Source of the DNA: Burkholderia ambifaria
GTDB taxonomy: Bacteria; Pseudomonadota; Gammaproteobacteria; Burkholderiales; Burkholderiaceae
Direction of reading: 5' to 3'
Length of the DNA: 64,000 bases
NCBI RefSeq assembly: GCF_001443045.1
Contig: NZ_LKPJ01000003.1
Location: forward strand, 287,935-351,934
Position 1 is the stretch's first letter. Every line of letters begins with the position of its first letter. A program made the translations under genes and the position numbers. Below, piece by piece: positions 53,292 through 63,961 of the stretch. The notes under the pieces are model-generated. The model did not search any database. It saw nothing but the letters and a program-made list of their open reading frames with translations, and was not told the DNA's origin.

Positions 53292-54047
53292 TCAGGCGTC
53301 GTCGAGTTCGCCGTTCAGTTCGTCCGCGCGCTTTTGCGCGGCCGCGAAATCGAGATCGCCGGAGTAGATCGCACGGCCGCAGATCACGCCCTCGACGCCG
53401 TCCTCTTCCACTTCGCAGAGGTTCTCGATGTCGGTGAGGTTCGACAGGCCGCCGCTTGCGATCACAGGAATGCCGACCGCCTGCGCGAGCTTCACGGTCG
53501 CCTCGATGTTGATGCCCTGCAGCATCCCGTCGCGGCCGATGTCGGTGTAGACGATCGATTCGACGCCGTAGTCCTCGAACTTGCGCGCGAGATCGATCAC
53601 CTCGTGACCCGTCAGCTTGCTCCAGCCGTCGGTCGCGACCTTGCCGTCCTTCGCATCAAGGCCGACGATGATGCTGCCCGCGAACGCGGTGCAGGCGTCC
53701 TGGAGGAAGCCCGGATCCTTCACGGCCGCCGTGCCGATGATCACGTAGGACAGGCCGGCGTCGAGATACTTCTCGATCGTCTCGAGGCTGCGGATGCCGC
53801 CGCCGAGCTGCACGGGGATTTCGTCGCCGACTTCGTCGAGGATCGCTTCGATCGCCTCGAGATTCTTCGGTTTGCCGGCGAACGCGCCGTTCAGGTCGAC
53901 CAGATGCAGCCGCCGGGCGCCGAGATCGACCCATTTGCGGGCCATCGCCGCCGGGTCCTCGGAGAAAATCGTGGCCTGGTCCATATCGCCCTGTTTGAGG
54001 CGCACACACTGACCGTCTTTGAGATCGATGGCCGGAATCAGCAACAT
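53292..54047 (-). CDS. hisA: ProFAR isomerase (phosphoribosylformimino-AICAR-P isomerase)
   Basis: A 251-residue TIM barrel that catalyses the Amadori rearrangement of ProFAR to PRFAR. The general base D8 is in [15 protein letters not shown], and the general acid aspartate is in [10 protein letters not shown]. Phosphate loops are [11 protein letters not shown] and [11 protein letters not shown]. It lies between hisH and hisF. Confidence 0.97.
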   Translation of the reverse strand: MLLIPAIDLKDGQCVRLKQGDMDQATIFSEDPAAMARKWVDLGARRLHLVDLNGAFAGKPKNLEAIEAILDEVGDEIPVQLGGGIRSLETIEKYLDAGLSYVIIGTAAVKDPGFLQDACTAFAGSIIVGLDAKDGKVATDGWSKLTGHEVIDLARKFEDYGVESIVYTDIGRDGMLQGINIEATVKLAQAVGIPVIASGGLSNLTDIENLCEVEEDGVEGVICGRAIYSGDLDFAAAQKRADELNGELDDA

Positions 54048-54210
54048 AGCAATCGGGTGTCGTCGTGGAAAATGAAAAGAATCCGGCGCGCACCGGCCAA
54101 ACCGGTGCCGCGCCGTCTCGCTAGTTTAGTACAACTCTTTCAGCGCTTAAGCGCGAGAGCCCGGCACGACAGGGTGTTCCGCCCCGTCGACTGTGGCTCG
54201 CGCGCCACGT

Positions 54211-54852
54211 TCACGGCTTCCAGTGTACGAAGTTGCGGTACAGACGCAACCCGACTTCCGCGCTTTTCTCGGGGTGGAATTGGGTCGCGAAGAGATTGTC
54301 CCGCGCGACCGCGGACGTAAACGGCGCGCCGTATGCCGTTTCGCCGACCGTGTGCGCCGGGTTGTCCGGCTTCACGTAATAGCTGTGCACGAAGTAGAAA
54401 TACGCGTCGTCGGGCACGCCGTCCCACAGCGGGTGCGGCTGCGACTGGCGCACGCGGTTCCAGCCCATCTGCGGAACCTTGAAGCGCGAGCCGTCGTCCT
54501 GCAGCTGGCCGTCGAGCTCGAAGCGCACGACCTTGCCGGGCAACAGGCCCAGGCCCTTCGTGTCGCCCTCCGCGCTCCAGTCGAACAGCATCTGCTCGCC
54601 GACGCACACGCCGAGCAGCGGCTTCGTGCGCGATGCCTCGATCACCGCTTCCTGCAGCCCCGATTCGCCGAGGCAGCGCATGCAGTCCGGCATCGCGCCC
54701 TGGCCGGGCAGCACGACGCGGTCGGCCGCGCGAATCGCGGCCGGCGTGTCGACGATCGCCACGTCGGCGGCCGGTTCGGCCTTCTTGAGCGCCTGCGCGA
54801 CCGAGCGCAGGTTGCCCATCCCATAATCCACAATCGCAATCGAAGTTTTCAT
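54211..54852 (-). CDS. hisH: Imidazole glycerol phosphate synthase, glutaminase subunit
   Basis: A 213-residue class I glutamine amidotransferase. The nucleophile is C83 in [10 protein letters not shown], and the His/Glu pair is in [10 protein letters not shown]. The first residues [18 protein letters not shown] are typical. It supplies ammonia to HisF. Its start overlaps the marC-like stop (ATGA), so it is coupled to a membrane-protein gene that has no part in the pathway. Confidence 0.96.
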   Translation of the reverse strand: MKTSIAIVDYGMGNLRSVAQALKKAEPAADVAIVDTPAAIRAADRVVLPGQGAMPDCMRCLGESGLQEAVIEASRTKPLLGVCVGEQMLFDWSAEGDTKGLGLLPGKVVRFELDGQLQDDGSRFKVPQMGWNRVRQSQPHPLWDGVPDDAYFYFVHSYYVKPDNPAHTVGETAYGAPFTSAVARDNLFATQFHPEKSAEVGLRLYRNFVHWKP

Positions 54853-55469
54853 CTCAGTGCAGGCAGTAGCGCCCTCAGTCCATTGACGATGAATTCCACC
54901 GCCAGCGCCGACAGCATCAGACCCATCAGCCGCGTGGCGATGTTGATGCCGGTGCGGCCGATCCAGTTCGCGATCGGCTCGGCGAGCCGCATCGCGACAA
55001 AACACAGAAGAGCCAGGACCGCGCCGATCGCGACCAGCCCCGCTCGTTCATACCAGTGCTGCGAGTTCGCCGCATAGATGATCACCGTGCTGATCGAGCC
55101 GGGGCCCGTGAGCAGCGGAATCGCCAGCGGCACGACCGCGATGTTGTCCTTCAACTCGGCCTCGTGGCGCTCCTCCGGTGTCGATCGCGTGTTGCCGATC
55201 TGCGCGTTCAGCATGTTGATCGCCATCAGCAACATGATGATCCCGCCGCCCACTTCAAGGGAGCCGACCGAAATACCGAAGAAGTTGATGATCTGCTGCC
55301 CGAGCAGCGTCGTCACCGTCATCACGCAGAACACCGACACCGACGCGATCCGGATCGTGCGGCGCCGCTCGCCGTCCGTCTGCTGCGCCGTCAGGCTCAG
55401 GAAGAACGGCACCGCGCCGACCGGGTTGATCAGCGCCAGCAGCGAAATGAACGATTTGAGCAGATCCAT
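54849..55469 (-). CDS. MarC-family integral membrane protein
   Basis: A 206-residue protein with six predicted spans. MarC landmarks are [57 protein letters not shown] and the C-terminal [16 protein letters not shown]. The transport role of the family is not settled. The gene is inserted between hisB and hisH and overlaps hisH, so it must be co-expressed with histidine synthesis. Confidence 0.93.
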   Translation of the reverse strand: MDLLKSFISLLALINPVGAVPFFLSLTAQQTDGERRRTIRIASVSVFCVMTVTTLLGQQIINFFGISVGSLEVGGGIIMLLMAINMLNAQIGNTRSTPEERHEAELKDNIAVVPLAIPLLTGPGSISTVIIYAANSQHWYERAGLVAIGAVLALLCFVAMRLAEPIANWIGRTGINIATRLMGLMLSALAVEFIVNGLRALLPALR

Positions 55470-55530
55470 CGCAAGCCGGCGCGCCGCGCCGAAGCCGTCA
55501 GATTAATCCTGGCGTCCGTCCGTTCGGAAG

Positions 55531-56118
55531 TTAGAGGCTGCCCTTCGTCGACGGAATCTGCCCCGCCGCGCGCTCGTCGAGCTCCACCGCCGCACGCAGC
55601 GCCCGGCCGAAGGCCTTGAACACCGTTTCGAGCTGATGGTGCGCGTTGATCCCGCGCAGGTTGTCGATGTGCAGCGTGACGCCCGCGTGGTTCACGAACC
55701 CGCGGAAGAATTCGATCGACAGGTCGACGTCGAAGGTGCCGATCCGCGCGCGCGTGAACGGCACGTGGAATTCGAGACCCGGCCGGCCCGAGAAGTCGAT
55801 CACGACGCGCGACAGCGCCTCGTCGAGCGGCACGTACGAATGGCCGTAGCGGCGGATGCCCTTCCTGTCGCCGATCGCCTTCGCGACGGCCTGGCCGAGC
55901 GTGATGCCGACGTCCTCGACCGTATGGTGGTCGTCGATATGCGTGTCGCCGTGCGCTTCGACCTCGAGATCGATCAGACCGTGTCGCGCGATCTGATCGA
56001 GCATATGGTCGAGAAACGGCACGCCGGTGGCCAGCTTCTGCCGGCCCGTACCGTCGAGATCGAGCTTCACACGGATCTGCGTTTCGCTGGTATTGCGAAC
56101 GACTTCCGCCACACGCAT
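55531..56118 (-). CDS. hisB: Imidazoleglycerol-phosphate dehydratase
   Basis: A 195-residue mono-functional dehydratase (no phosphatase domain). The metal-binding histidine clusters are [18 protein letters not shown] and [19 protein letters not shown], with [17 protein letters not shown]. The start is at 56118 ([14 protein letters not shown]). It is followed by marC-like and hisH. Confidence 0.97.
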   Translation of the reverse strand: MRVAEVVRNTSETQIRVKLDLDGTGRQKLATGVPFLDHMLDQIARHGLIDLEVEAHGDTHIDDHHTVEDVGITLGQAVAKAIGDRKGIRRYGHSYVPLDEALSRVVIDFSGRPGLEFHVPFTRARIGTFDVDLSIEFFRGFVNHAGVTLHIDNLRGINAHHQLETVFKAFGRALRAAVELDERAAGQIPSTKGSL

Positions 56119-56183
56119 GGCAATTCCTTGAATGAGTCTGATGTAAATGGGGATTGATCGTCGCGCGCCGCCGCGCCCTGGGC

Positions 56184-57257
56184 TCAACCGGGCAGCGCGA
56201 TTTTCAAAGCAGCCAGCAGGCGCGCGTTTTCGTCGGGAGAACCGACGGTCAGCCGCACGCATTCGGCCAGCAACGGATGCATTTTACTCACGTTTTTGAC
56301 CAGCACCCGCTCGGTGAGCAGCGCATCGAACACGGCCGCCGCGTCCGGCACGCGCACCAGCAGGAAATTACCGGCGCTCGGGAACACTGTCGTGCCCGGC
56401 AGCGCGGCCACGGCCTGCGCGAGACGCGTGCGTTCCGCGCGCAGTTCGGCCGCCTGTGCGTCGAGCACGTCGAGGTGGTCGAGCAGGAAATCGGCGCTCG
56501 CCTGGGTCAGCACGTTGATGTTGTACGGCGGGCGCACCTTGTCGAACTCGGTCAGCCACGCGGGCAGCCCGGCAAGATAGCCGAGGCGGATCCCCGCGAG
56601 GCCGAGCTTCGACACCGTGCGCATCACGACGACGTTGTCGAACTCGGCGGCGCGCGGCAGCCACGAGCGCTCCGCGAACGGCTGGTACGCCTCGTCGATC
56701 ACGATCAGGCTGTGCCGCGCGGCCGCGATGATCCGCTCGACGTCGGCTTCGTCGTACAGCGTGCCGGTCGGGTTGTTCGGGTACGCGAGATAGACGAGCG
56801 CAGGCCGGTGCTCGGCGATCGCCGCGATCATCGCGTCGGCGTCGAGCGTCAGGTCGGCCTTGAGCGGCACGCCGACGAACTCGAGCTGCGCGAACTTCGC
56901 CGACAGTTCGTACATCACGAAGCCCGGCACCGGCGCGAGCACCTTCGCGCCCGGCTTCGCGCACGCCACCGACATCATGCTGATGATTTCGTCCGAGCCG
57001 TTGCCGAGCAGCACGTCGCATGCGGCCGGCACGCCCATCGCGTGGCGCAGCTTCTCGAGCAGCGCGCCCGGGCGCGGCGCCGGGTAGCGGTTCAGCGCGA
57101 CCTGCGCGAGACGCTCGCCGAGCGCCGCCGCGAGCGGCGCGGGCAGCGAATACGGGTTCTCCATCGCGTCGAGCTTCACGAACCCGCTCGCGTCGGGCAC
57201 CGGGTAGCTCGTCATCGCGAGCACGTCGCGGCGGATGATGTCTTGTGGCGTCGTCAT
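56184..57257 (-). CDS. hisC: Histidinol-phosphate aminotransferase
   Basis: A 357-residue fold-type I PLP enzyme that converts imidazole acetol phosphate to histidinol phosphate. Conserved pieces are [53 protein letters not shown], and the PLP lysine in [14 protein letters not shown]. It is upstream of hisB by 65 bases. Confidence 0.96.
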   Translation of the reverse strand: MTTPQDIIRRDVLAMTSYPVPDASGFVKLDAMENPYSLPAPLAAALGERLAQVALNRYPAPRPGALLEKLRHAMGVPAACDVLLGNGSDEIISMMSVACAKPGAKVLAPVPGFVMYELSAKFAQLEFVGVPLKADLTLDADAMIAAIAEHRPALVYLAYPNNPTGTLYDEADVERIIAAARHSLIVIDEAYQPFAERSWLPRAAEFDNVVVMRTVSKLGLAGIRLGYLAGLPAWLTEFDKVRPPYNINVLTQASADFLLDHLDVLDAQAAELRAERTRLAQAVAALPGTTVFPSAGNFLLVRVPDAAAVFDALLTERVLVKNVSKMHPLLAECVRLTVGSPDENARLLAALKIALPG

Positions 57258-57340
57258 GGTGTCAAGCCGGCGTGCATCGCGCCGGCGTCAAATGGTCGGC
57301 AAGGCGGCGGCTGCCGCCCTGCGCAGGGTCTCCTCATCGA

Positions 57341-57370
57341 CCGGAACCGATGCGTCGGCATCGGCTCCGG
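57341..57370. repeat. Inverted repeat in the hisD-hisC gap
   Basis: CCGGAACCGATGC (57341-57353) pairs with GCATCGGCTCCGG (57358-57370) over a four-base loop, with one mismatch. It lies just past the hisD stop. There is no T run, so it is more likely an RNA-stabilising or processing hairpin than a terminator. Confidence 0.55.
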
Positions 57371-57376
57371 CGCGCG

Positions 57377-58693
57377 TCACCCCTTCATCCGGAGCTCGGC
57401 GCTGCGCGCGTGCGCCTGCAGCCCTTCGCCGTACGCGAGCTCGGAGGCGATCTCGCCGAGCGTCTGCGCACCTTCGGCGCTGACCTCGATCAGGCTCGAG
57501 CGCTTGATGAAGTCGTACACGCCGAGCGGCGACGAGAAGCGCGCGGTGCGCGACGTCGGCAGCACGTGGTTCGGGCCCGCGCAGTAGTCGCCAAGGCTTT
57601 CGCTCGTGTAGCGGCCGAGGAAGATCGCGCCGGCGTGGCGGATCTGCTGGCCCCATTGCTGCGGCTCCAGCGCGGAAATCTCGAGGTGCTCGGGCGCGAT
57701 GTCGTTCGCGATCCGGCACGCTTCGGCCATGTCGCGCACCTTGATCAGCGCGCCGCGGCCTTCGAGCGACGCGCGGATCACGTCCTGGCGCGGCATCGTC
57801 GGCAGCAGCTCGTCGATCGCCTTCTCGACGCGCTCGAGGAACGCGGCATCGGGACACAGCAGGATCGACTGCGCGAGCTCGTCGTGTTCGGCCTGCGAGA
57901 ACAGGTCCATCGCGACCCAGCTCGGATCGGTCGTGCCGTCGCACAGCACCAGGATTTCCGACGGGCCGGCGATCATGTCGATGCCGACCGTGCCGAACAC
58001 GCGGCGCTTCGCCGATGCGACGTATGCATTGCCGGGCCCGCAGATCTTGTCGACGGCCGGCACGGTTTCGGTGCCGTACGCGAGCGCGCCGACCGCCTGC
58101 GCGCCGCCGATCGTGAACACGCGATCGACGCCGCCGAGCAGCGCCGCGGCAAGCACGAGCTCGTTCTTCACGCCGTCCGGCGTCGGCACGACCATCACGA
58201 TCTCGCCGACGCCCGCGACGCGCGCGGGAATCGCGTTCATCAGCACCGACGACGGATAGGCGGCCTTGCCGCCCGGCACGTACAGGCCGACGCGGTCGAG
58301 CGGCGTGACCTTCTGGCCAAGCACCGTGCCGTCGCTTTCCGTGTACTGCCAGCTATGGGTGCCGCACTCGATCTTCTGCTTCTCGTGGTACGCACGCACG
58401 CGCGCGGCAGCGGCTTCGAGCGCCGCGCGCGCCTTCGGCGCGAGACCGTCGAGCGCCGTCTGCAGCGCGTCCTGCGGCAACTCGAGCGCGGCGACGCTCT
58501 TCGCGTCCAGCCGGTCGAAGCGGTTCGTGTACTCGAGCACCGCGGCGTCGCCGCGCGACTTCACGTCGGCGAGAATCTTCGCGACCGACTGCTCGATCGC
58601 TTCGTCCTCGCTCGCCTCGAACGCGAGCACCGCACGCAGCGCGGCGTTGAAGCCGTCGCTCGTCGAATCGAGTTTGCGAATGGTGATGGCCAT
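57377..58693 (-). CDS. hisD: Histidinol dehydrogenase
   Basis: A 438-residue zinc enzyme that catalyses the last two steps, histidinol to histidine with two NAD+. It shows [44 protein letters not shown] and the zinc-binding [11 protein letters not shown]. It is placed between hisG and hisC. Confidence 0.97.
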   Translation of the reverse strand: MAITIRKLDSTSDGFNAALRAVLAFEASEDEAIEQSVAKILADVKSRGDAAVLEYTNRFDRLDAKSVAALELPQDALQTALDGLAPKARAALEAAAARVRAYHEKQKIECGTHSWQYTESDGTVLGQKVTPLDRVGLYVPGGKAAYPSSVLMNAIPARVAGVGEIVMVVPTPDGVKNELVLAAALLGGVDRVFTIGGAQAVGALAYGTETVPAVDKICGPGNAYVASAKRRVFGTVGIDMIAGPSEILVLCDGTTDPSWVAMDLFSQAEHDELAQSILLCPDAAFLERVEKAIDELLPTMPRQDVIRASLEGRGALIKVRDMAEACRIANDIAPEHLEISALEPQQWGQQIRHAGAIFLGRYTSESLGDYCAGPNHVLPTSRTARFSSPLGVYDFIKRSSLIEVSAEGAQTLGEIASELAYGEGLQAHARSAELRMKG

Positions 58694-58717
58694 GGGAGTT
58701 CCGTTACGGTGATGCGC

Positions 58718-59371
58718 TCAATTGCCATTCTGCGACGCGCGTTCGAACGCGTCGAGAATCGGCTTGAGCGCCGCGCGCTTCAACTTCAGCGCAGCCTGGT
58801 TCACGACGAGGCGCGACGAGATCGCCATGATCTCCTCGACCTCGACCAGATTGTTCGCCTTCAGCGTGCCGCCCGAGCTGACGAGGTCGACGATCGCGTC
58901 GGCCAGCCCGACCAGCGGCGCCAGCTCCATCGAGCCGTACAGCTTGATCAGGTCGACGTGCACGCCCTTCGCGGCAAAGTGTTCGCGTGCCGTTTCGACG
59001 TACTTGGTCGCGACCCGCAGGCGCGCGCCCTGGCGCACCGCGTTCGCATAGTCGAAGCCGGCCGGCACGGCCACCGACATGCGGCAGCGTGCAATGTTCA
59101 GATCGATCGGCTGGTACAGGCCCGAGCCGCCGTGCTCGACCAGCACGTCCTTGCCCGCCACGCCGAAATCGGCCGCGCCGTATTCGACATAGGTCGGCAC
59201 GTCGCTCGCGCGCACGATGATCACGCGCAGGTTCGGATCGGTCGTCGGCAGGATCAGCTTGCGCGAGGTTTCCGGATCCTCGGCCACCTGCACGCCGGCG
59301 GCTGCCAGCAGCGGCAAGGTTTCCTCGAAAATCCGGCCCTTCGACAGGGCGAGGGTCAGCGGCGCGGTCAT
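58718..59371 (-). CDS. hisG: ATP phosphoribosyltransferase, short form
   Basis: A 217-residue short-form HisG, the first and regulated step of the pathway. [20 protein letters not shown], the [20 protein letters not shown] block and [20 protein letters not shown] are typical. The short form lacks the histidine-binding domain and needs a HisZ partner, which is not in this window. Its start overlaps the murA stop (ATGA). Confidence 0.95.
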   Translation of the reverse strand: MTAPLTLALSKGRIFEETLPLLAAAGVQVAEDPETSRKLILPTTDPNLRVIIVRASDVPTYVEYGAADFGVAGKDVLVEHGGSGLYQPIDLNIARCRMSVAVPAGFDYANAVRQGARLRVATKYVETAREHFAAKGVHVDLIKLYGSMELAPLVGLADAIVDLVSSGGTLKANNLVEVEEIMAISSRLVVNQAALKLKRAALKPILDAFERASQNGN

Positions 59372-60630
59372 GCTTGGCTCCCGGAGAGGCGGCGCACGTT
59401 CGCGCCGACGGCGGTCAGTTTGGTTTCCATGCGGTCGTAGCCGCGGTCCAGGTGATAGATGCGGTCGACGAGCGTTTCGCCTTCGGCGCGCAGCCCGGCG
59501 ATCACGAGGCTCGCCGACGCACGCAGGTCGGTCGCCATCACGTTCGCGCCGGACAGCTTGTCGACGCCCGTCACGAGCGCCGTGTTGCCGTCGATCGTGA
59601 TGTTCGCGCCGAGCCGGTTCAGCTCCTGCACGTGCATGAAGCGGTTCTCGAAAATCGTCTCGACGACCTGCGCGGTGCCCGTCGCGACCGAATTGAGGGC
59701 CATGAACTGCGCCTGCATGTCGGTCGGGAACGCCGGGTATTCCGACGTGCGGATCGTCACCGCCGACGGGCGGCGGTCCATCTTCACGCGCAACCAGCTA
59801 TCGCCTTCCTCGATCGACACGCCGGCCTCGCGCAGCTTGTCGATCACCGCGTCGAGGATGTGCGGGCGCACGCCCGTCAACATCACGTCGCCGCCGGCCG
59901 CCGCGACCGCGCACAGGAACGTGCCGGCCTCGATGCGGTCGGGAATCACCGAATGGCGTGCGCCATGCAGCCGCTCGACGCCCTGGATCACGAGGCGGTC
60001 GGTGCCGATGCCGTCGATTTTCGCGCCCATCTCGACCAGCAAGTGTGCAAGATCGCTCACTTCGGGCTCGCGCGCGGCGTTTTCGATCACCGTCTCGCCG
60101 TCGGCGAGCGTCGCGGCCATCAGCAGGTTTTCCGTGCCCGTCACCGTGATCATGTCGGTCACGATGCGCGCACCCTTCAGGCGCTTCGCACGGGCTTCGA
60201 TGAAGCCGTGCTCGATGCTGATCTCGGCGCCCATCGCCTGCAGGCCCTTGATGTGCTGGTCGACCGGGCGTGCGCCGATCGCGCAGCCGCCCGGCAGCGA
60301 CACCTTCGCCTCGCCAAAGCGCGCGAGCAGCGGCCCGAGCACGAGGATCGACGCGCGCATCGTCTTCACGAGCTCGTACGGCGCGACGAGGTTGTCGACG
60401 CGCGACGCGTCGAGCTGCACGCGGCAGCCGTCCGTTTCGCTCTTCACGCCCATCTGGTTCAATACCTTCAGCGTGGTGCGCACGTCCTTCAGGTTCGGCA
60501 CGTTGTCGAGCTCGACCGGCTCGGCGCTGAGCAGCCCCGCACACAGGATCGGCAGCGCGGCATTCTTCGCGCCCGACACGACGATCTCGCCCGACAGCCG
60601 GCGACCGCCTTCGATCACCAGCTTGTCCAT
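59368..60630 (-). CDS. murA: UDP-N-acetylglucosamine 1-carboxyvinyltransferase
   Basis: A 420-residue enzyme of the first committed step of peptidoglycan synthesis. K22 ([11 protein letters not shown]) and the fosfomycin-target C116 ([14 protein letters not shown]) are present, as is the late loop [11 protein letters not shown]. Start ATG 60630 has CAGGGG upstream and gives the E. coli-like length. A GTG at 60717 would add 29 residues that show no similarity to the family. It overlaps hisG. Confidence 0.95.
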   Translation of the reverse strand: MDKLVIEGGRRLSGEIVVSGAKNAALPILCAGLLSAEPVELDNVPNLKDVRTTLKVLNQMGVKSETDGCRVQLDASRVDNLVAPYELVKTMRASILVLGPLLARFGEAKVSLPGGCAIGARPVDQHIKGLQAMGAEISIEHGFIEARAKRLKGARIVTDMITVTGTENLLMAATLADGETVIENAAREPEVSDLAHLLVEMGAKIDGIGTDRLVIQGVERLHGARHSVIPDRIEAGTFLCAVAAAGGDVMLTGVRPHILDAVIDKLREAGVSIEEGDSWLRVKMDRRPSAVTIRTSEYPAFPTDMQAQFMALNSVATGTAQVVETIFENRFMHVQELNRLGANITIDGNTALVTGVDKLSGANVMATDLRASASLVIAGLRAEGETLVDRIYHLDRGYDRMETKLTAVGANVRRLSGSQA

Positions 60631-60730
60631 CCCCTGTCCCTGTGATTCCCCGTTGGCGGCCGGGTGTGCCGTGGCGACGCTCTGGACGGCGTCGCGCTCG
60701 TTGACGGTGACTTGCACTCAGTGGTTCCGG

Positions 60731-60970
60731 TTATGCGTTCTGCCATTCGGCGGGCGTCAGCGTCTTCATGCTGAGCGCGTGAATTTCCTGCTTCATGCGA
60801 TCGCCGAGCGCCGCATAGACGAGCTGGTGCCGCTGGATCGGCCGCTTGCCTTCGAAGGCCGCCGACACGATCGTCGCGAAGAAATGCTGGCCGTCGCCTT
60901 CGACTTCCAGATGAGTGCAGGCGAGACCGCCGGCGATGTATTGCTTGACCTGTTCGGGAGTCGGCAACAT
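60731..60970 (-). CDS. BolA/IbaG-family protein
   Basis: A 79-residue BolA-fold protein (CTHLEVEGDGQHFFATIVS, then FEGKRPIQRHQLVYAALGDR and EIHALSMKTLTP) with the conserved His of the RHQLVY motif. Such proteins pair with monothiol glutaredoxins to sense or deliver Fe-S clusters. IbaG, the acid-resistance homologue, is likewise encoded upstream of murA in enterobacteria, and this favours IbaG over BolA itself. Confidence 0.92.
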   Translation of the reverse strand: MLPTPEQVKQYIAGGLACTHLEVEGDGQHFFATIVSAAFEGKRPIQRHQLVYAALGDRMKQEIHALSMKTLTPAEWQNA

Positions 60971-61021
60971 GAGGGGCTCCTGTCGGCGCGCGCCGCCCGT
61001 GGCGGCCGCTGCCTGTCGATA

Positions 61022-61876
61022 TCAATGACGCAGTTTGTAGCCGGTCGCGAGCAGCCGCATCGCGAAGATCGCGAGCAGCACGAAGAAACCGGTGACGATC
61101 GCGAGGCTCGCGAGCGGGTTGATGTCGGACGCGCCGAAGAACCCGTAACGGAAGCCGTCGATCATGTAGAAAAACGGGTTGAGACGCGAGATCTCGCGCC
61201 ACACGGGCGGCAGCGAGTGCGTCGAATAGAACACGCCGGACAGGAACGTCAGCGGCATGATCAGGAAGTTCTGGAACGCGGCGAGCTGGTCGAACTTCTC
61301 GGCCCAGATCCCGGCGATCAGCCCGAGCGTGCCGAGGATCGCCGAGCCGAGCAGCGCGAACGCGATGATGAACAACGGCGCCGCGAAATGCATCGGGATA
61401 AACCAGATCGTCACGACGAACACGCCCGTGCCGACCGCGAGCCCGCGCACGACGGACGCAAGCACGTATGCGCCGAAGATGTCCCTGTAGGACAGCGGCG
61501 GCAGCAGCACGAACACGAGGTTGCCGGTGATCTTCGACTGGATCAGCGACGATGAGCTGTTCGCGAACGCGTTTTGCAGCACGCTCATCATCACGAGACC
61601 GGGTACGAGAAAGCTCACGTACTCGACGCCCGGATACACCTCGACGCGGCCCGACAGCGCATGCCCGAAGATCGTCAGGTACAGCAGCGCCGTCACGATC
61701 GGCGCGCACACCGTCTGGAACGACACCTTCCAGAAGCGCAGCAGTTCCTTGTAGAACAGCGTTTGAAAACCGCTTCCCGACACTCGCCCGACAGCGCCGG
61801 GCTCTGGAGTTTGGCGGGAACGGGGGGGCTGCGCCCCTCCGAGCGAACGCAGGTCGCGTGGGGGTTGTTGATTCAT
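61022..61876 (-). CDS. ABC-2 type transporter permease
   Basis: A 284-residue permease with six predicted spans after a 40-residue Pro/Gln/Arg-rich cytoplasmic N-terminus. LFYKELLRFWKVSFQTVCAP, FLVPGLVMMSVLQNAFANSS and the region LTFLSGVFYSTHSLPPVWRE fit the NodJ/DrrB-like ABC-2 class. The start overlaps the stop of the ATPase gene upstream (ATGA). Substrate unknown; the location between bolA-murA and mla genes suggests an envelope lipid or polysaccharide precursor. Confidence 0.9.
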   Translation of the reverse strand: MNQQPPRDLRSLGGAQPPRSRQTPEPGAVGRVSGSGFQTLFYKELLRFWKVSFQTVCAPIVTALLYLTIFGHALSGRVEVYPGVEYVSFLVPGLVMMSVLQNAFANSSSSLIQSKITGNLVFVLLPPLSYRDIFGAYVLASVVRGLAVGTGVFVVTIWFIPMHFAAPLFIIAFALLGSAILGTLGLIAGIWAEKFDQLAAFQNFLIMPLTFLSGVFYSTHSLPPVWREISRLNPFFYMIDGFRYGFFGASDINPLASLAIVTGFFVLLAIFAMRLLATGYKLRH

Positions 61877-62799
61877 GCCAGTCCCTCGATCACCTCGGCC
61901 CCGTTCATCACCTGGACGAACACATCCTCGAGATCCGCCTTGCGGACCTCGATCTCGTCGAACGTGCAGCCCGCCGCGCGGCATTGCGCGAGGATACGCT
62001 CGACGTCGTCGTAGTTCGACAGGCGCAGCAGATGCTCGCCCGGCGCGCGCGCGGCCGGATCGGTCTCCAGCCCGCGCAGCTCGGCGGGCAACGCGCCCGT
62101 CGCGAGCCGCAGGTACAGTTGCAGCCCCGCGAAGCGGCGCAGCAGCGCGTCAGTGCGGTCGAGCGCGACGACTTCACCGCGACGCAGCATCGCGATGCGG
62201 TCGCACAGCGACTCGGCTTCCTCGAGGTAATGGGTGGTCAGGACGATCGTGTGGCCCTCGCGATTCAGCCGCGAGATGAATTTCCACAGCGTCTGGCGCA
62301 GTTCGACGTCGACGCCGGCGGTCGGCTCGTCGAGCACGATCACGGGCGGCCGGTGCACGAGCGCCTGCGCGACCAGCACGCGGCGCTTCATCCCGCCCGA
62401 CAGCGCGCGCATGTTCGCGTCGGCCTTCTCTGTGAGGTCGAGATTGGCCATCACTTCATCGATCCAGTCGTCGTTGCGGCGCAGCCCGAAATAGCCGGAC
62501 TGGATCCGCAGCGTCTCGCGAACGGTGAAGAACGGGTCGAACACGAGTTCCTGCGGCACGACGCCGAGCGCGCGGCGCGCGCCGCGGAAGTCCTTGACGA
62601 CGTCGTGGCCGCGCACCGAGATGCTGCCTTCATCGGCCCGGGCGAGCCCGGCGAGGATACTGATGAGCGTGGTCTTGCCTGCGCCGTTCGGGCCGAGCAG
62701 ACCGAAAAACTCGCCTTCCTCGACCGACAGGCTGACGCCCTTGAGCGCCTGAAGCGATTTGTAGCGCTTCTTGACGTGACGGATTTCTATGGCTGACAT
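61873..62799 (-). CDS. ABC transporter ATP-binding protein
   Basis: A 308-residue NodI/DrrA-like ATPase. Walker A GPNGAGKTT at 36-44, signature LSGGMKRRVLVAQAL, Walker B VIVLDEPTAGVD, and the switch histidine in LTTHYLEEAE. A C-terminal extension of about 85 residues (LYLRLATGALPAELRGLETD onward) is usual for the exporter class. It is coupled to the permease by an ATGA overlap. Confidence 0.93.
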   Translation of the reverse strand: MSAIEIRHVKKRYKSLQALKGVSLSVEEGEFFGLLGPNGAGKTTLISILAGLARADEGSISVRGHDVVKDFRGARRALGVVPQELVFDPFFTVRETLRIQSGYFGLRRNDDWIDEVMANLDLTEKADANMRALSGGMKRRVLVAQALVHRPPVIVLDEPTAGVDVELRQTLWKFISRLNREGHTIVLTTHYLEEAESLCDRIAMLRRGEVVALDRTDALLRRFAGLQLYLRLATGALPAELRGLETDPAARAPGEHLLRLSNYDDVERILAQCRAAGCTFDEIEVRKADLEDVFVQVMNGAEVIEGLA

Positions 62800-62991
62800 G
62801 ACTGTGCGCGGCGCAAGGGCCGCGACGCCTATTCTGTGCTTGCTGCGAATGAAAATGGGGGCCGGACGCCGATTGGCGGCCCCGCAAAACGCTTGATTAT
62901 AGGGCAAACCGGCTGGTGGAGCCGGCGCCGGAGGCGCGCGGCCTGAAGCGTGCGCGTGCCGAGTGGCGCGGCAGGCTTCGGTCGGACAGGG

Positions 62992-63267
62992 TCAATGTCG
63001 CCCGGTGCCTTCGATGAGCGCGTCGACGCCGTAGGCGCGCGCGAGGCTGGCGAGCTTCGGGGGAAGATTGAGGATGTCGAGGGTCGCGCCGCGCGCTTTC
63101 GCGGCACGTTGCCATGCGAGCAGCACGGCGAGCGCGGACGAGTCGAACTGCGTCAGCGCCGCGCAATCGACGGCGGTGGCACCCGCGCCGATGCGCGCGA
63201 GACCGTCCGCGAGCGCGGACTTCGCGCTCGCGACGGTCAGCGAGGAGCTGGCTGCGAAGCCGCTCAC
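62992..63267 (-). CDS. mlaB: STAS-domain protein MlaB
   Basis: A 91-residue STAS protein, the cytoplasmic regulator of the MlaFEDB phospholipid importer. The core reads VDCAALTQFDSSALAVLLAW with the conserved Asp-Ser-Ser. It starts with GTG at 63267, which overlaps the stop codon of mlaC (GTGA), the typical translational coupling of the operon. Upstream ATG-type starts in the frame would overlap mlaC widely and are not supported. Confidence 0.88.
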   Translation of the reverse strand: MSGFAASSSLTVASAKSALADGLARIGAGATAVDCAALTQFDSSALAVLLAWQRAAKARGATLDILNLPPKLASLARAYGVDALIEGTGRH

Positions 63268-63896
63268 GACGCCTGCTTGCCGGCGGCAAGTTCCTGGTTG
63301 CGCTGCGTCAGGAACTTGATCAGACCATCCACGCCGCTTTGCTGGATCTTCTCGTTGAACTGCTGCTGGTACGTCTGGATCAGCCACGCGCCGAGCACGT
63401 TCAGGTCATACACCTTCCAGCCGTTGGCCGTCTTGTACAGGCGGTAGTCGATCTGGACCGGCTGGCCGTTGTTCATCGCGACCGTCTTCACGACGACGTC
63501 GGTGTCGGCCGGATCGGCGCGGAACGGCGGGTACTGGATCTGCTGATCCGGCTTCAGTTGCGCGAGCGCGCCCGAATACGTGCGGATCAGCAGCAGCTTG
63601 AACTGCTCCTGAACCTGCTGCTGCTGCTCGGCCGACGCCGTGCGCCAGTTGCGGCCCATCGCGAGCTGCGTCGTGCGGCGGAAATCGGTGTACGGCAGGA
63701 TGTCCTTGTTGACGATCGTAATGATGCGGTTGGTGTCGCCCTGCTTGATCGTCTGCTGCTTGACCTCGTCGAGCACCTGCTGCGTCGCCGTCTTGATCAG
63801 CGACTGCGGGTTCGACTGGTCGACTTGCGCGTGAGCTGCGCTGCCGAACGAGAACAGCGCCGCGAAAACGGGGATCAGGAACAGTTTTTTCATCAT
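63264..63896 (-). CDS. mlaC: Phospholipid-binding protein MlaC
   Basis: A 210-residue periplasmic carrier that shuttles phospholipid from the outer-membrane MlaA complex to MlaFEDB. The signal peptide MMKKLFLIPVFAALFSFGSA is cleaved after AHA. The mature part shows the Ttg2 pattern (FRRTTQLAMGRNWRTASAEQ and RTYSGALAQLK, plus LYKTANGWKVYDLNVLGAWL). A second ATG at 63893 starts one residue later. It is followed by mlaB. Confidence 0.94.
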   Translation of the reverse strand: MMKKLFLIPVFAALFSFGSAAHAQVDQSNPQSLIKTATQQVLDEVKQQTIKQGDTNRIITIVNKDILPYTDFRRTTQLAMGRNWRTASAEQQQQVQEQFKLLLIRTYSGALAQLKPDQQIQYPPFRADPADTDVVVKTVAMNNGQPVQIDYRLYKTANGWKVYDLNVLGAWLIQTYQQQFNEKIQQSGVDGLIKFLTQRNQELAAGKQAS

Positions 63897-63961
63897 AGTG
63901 ACCTGCATGAAGAGTCGATGCAAAGGTTGGAGCCGGTAGCTTACGCGCAAGTTCGCGCGCG

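Noticed and set aside
57245-61555. Very long plus-strand frames opposite hisD, hisG and murA
   Set aside because: Shadows caused by GC-rich codon use. Their composition (Arg, Asp, His, Val repeats or Ser, Thr, Pro repeats) is that of reversed coding sequence.
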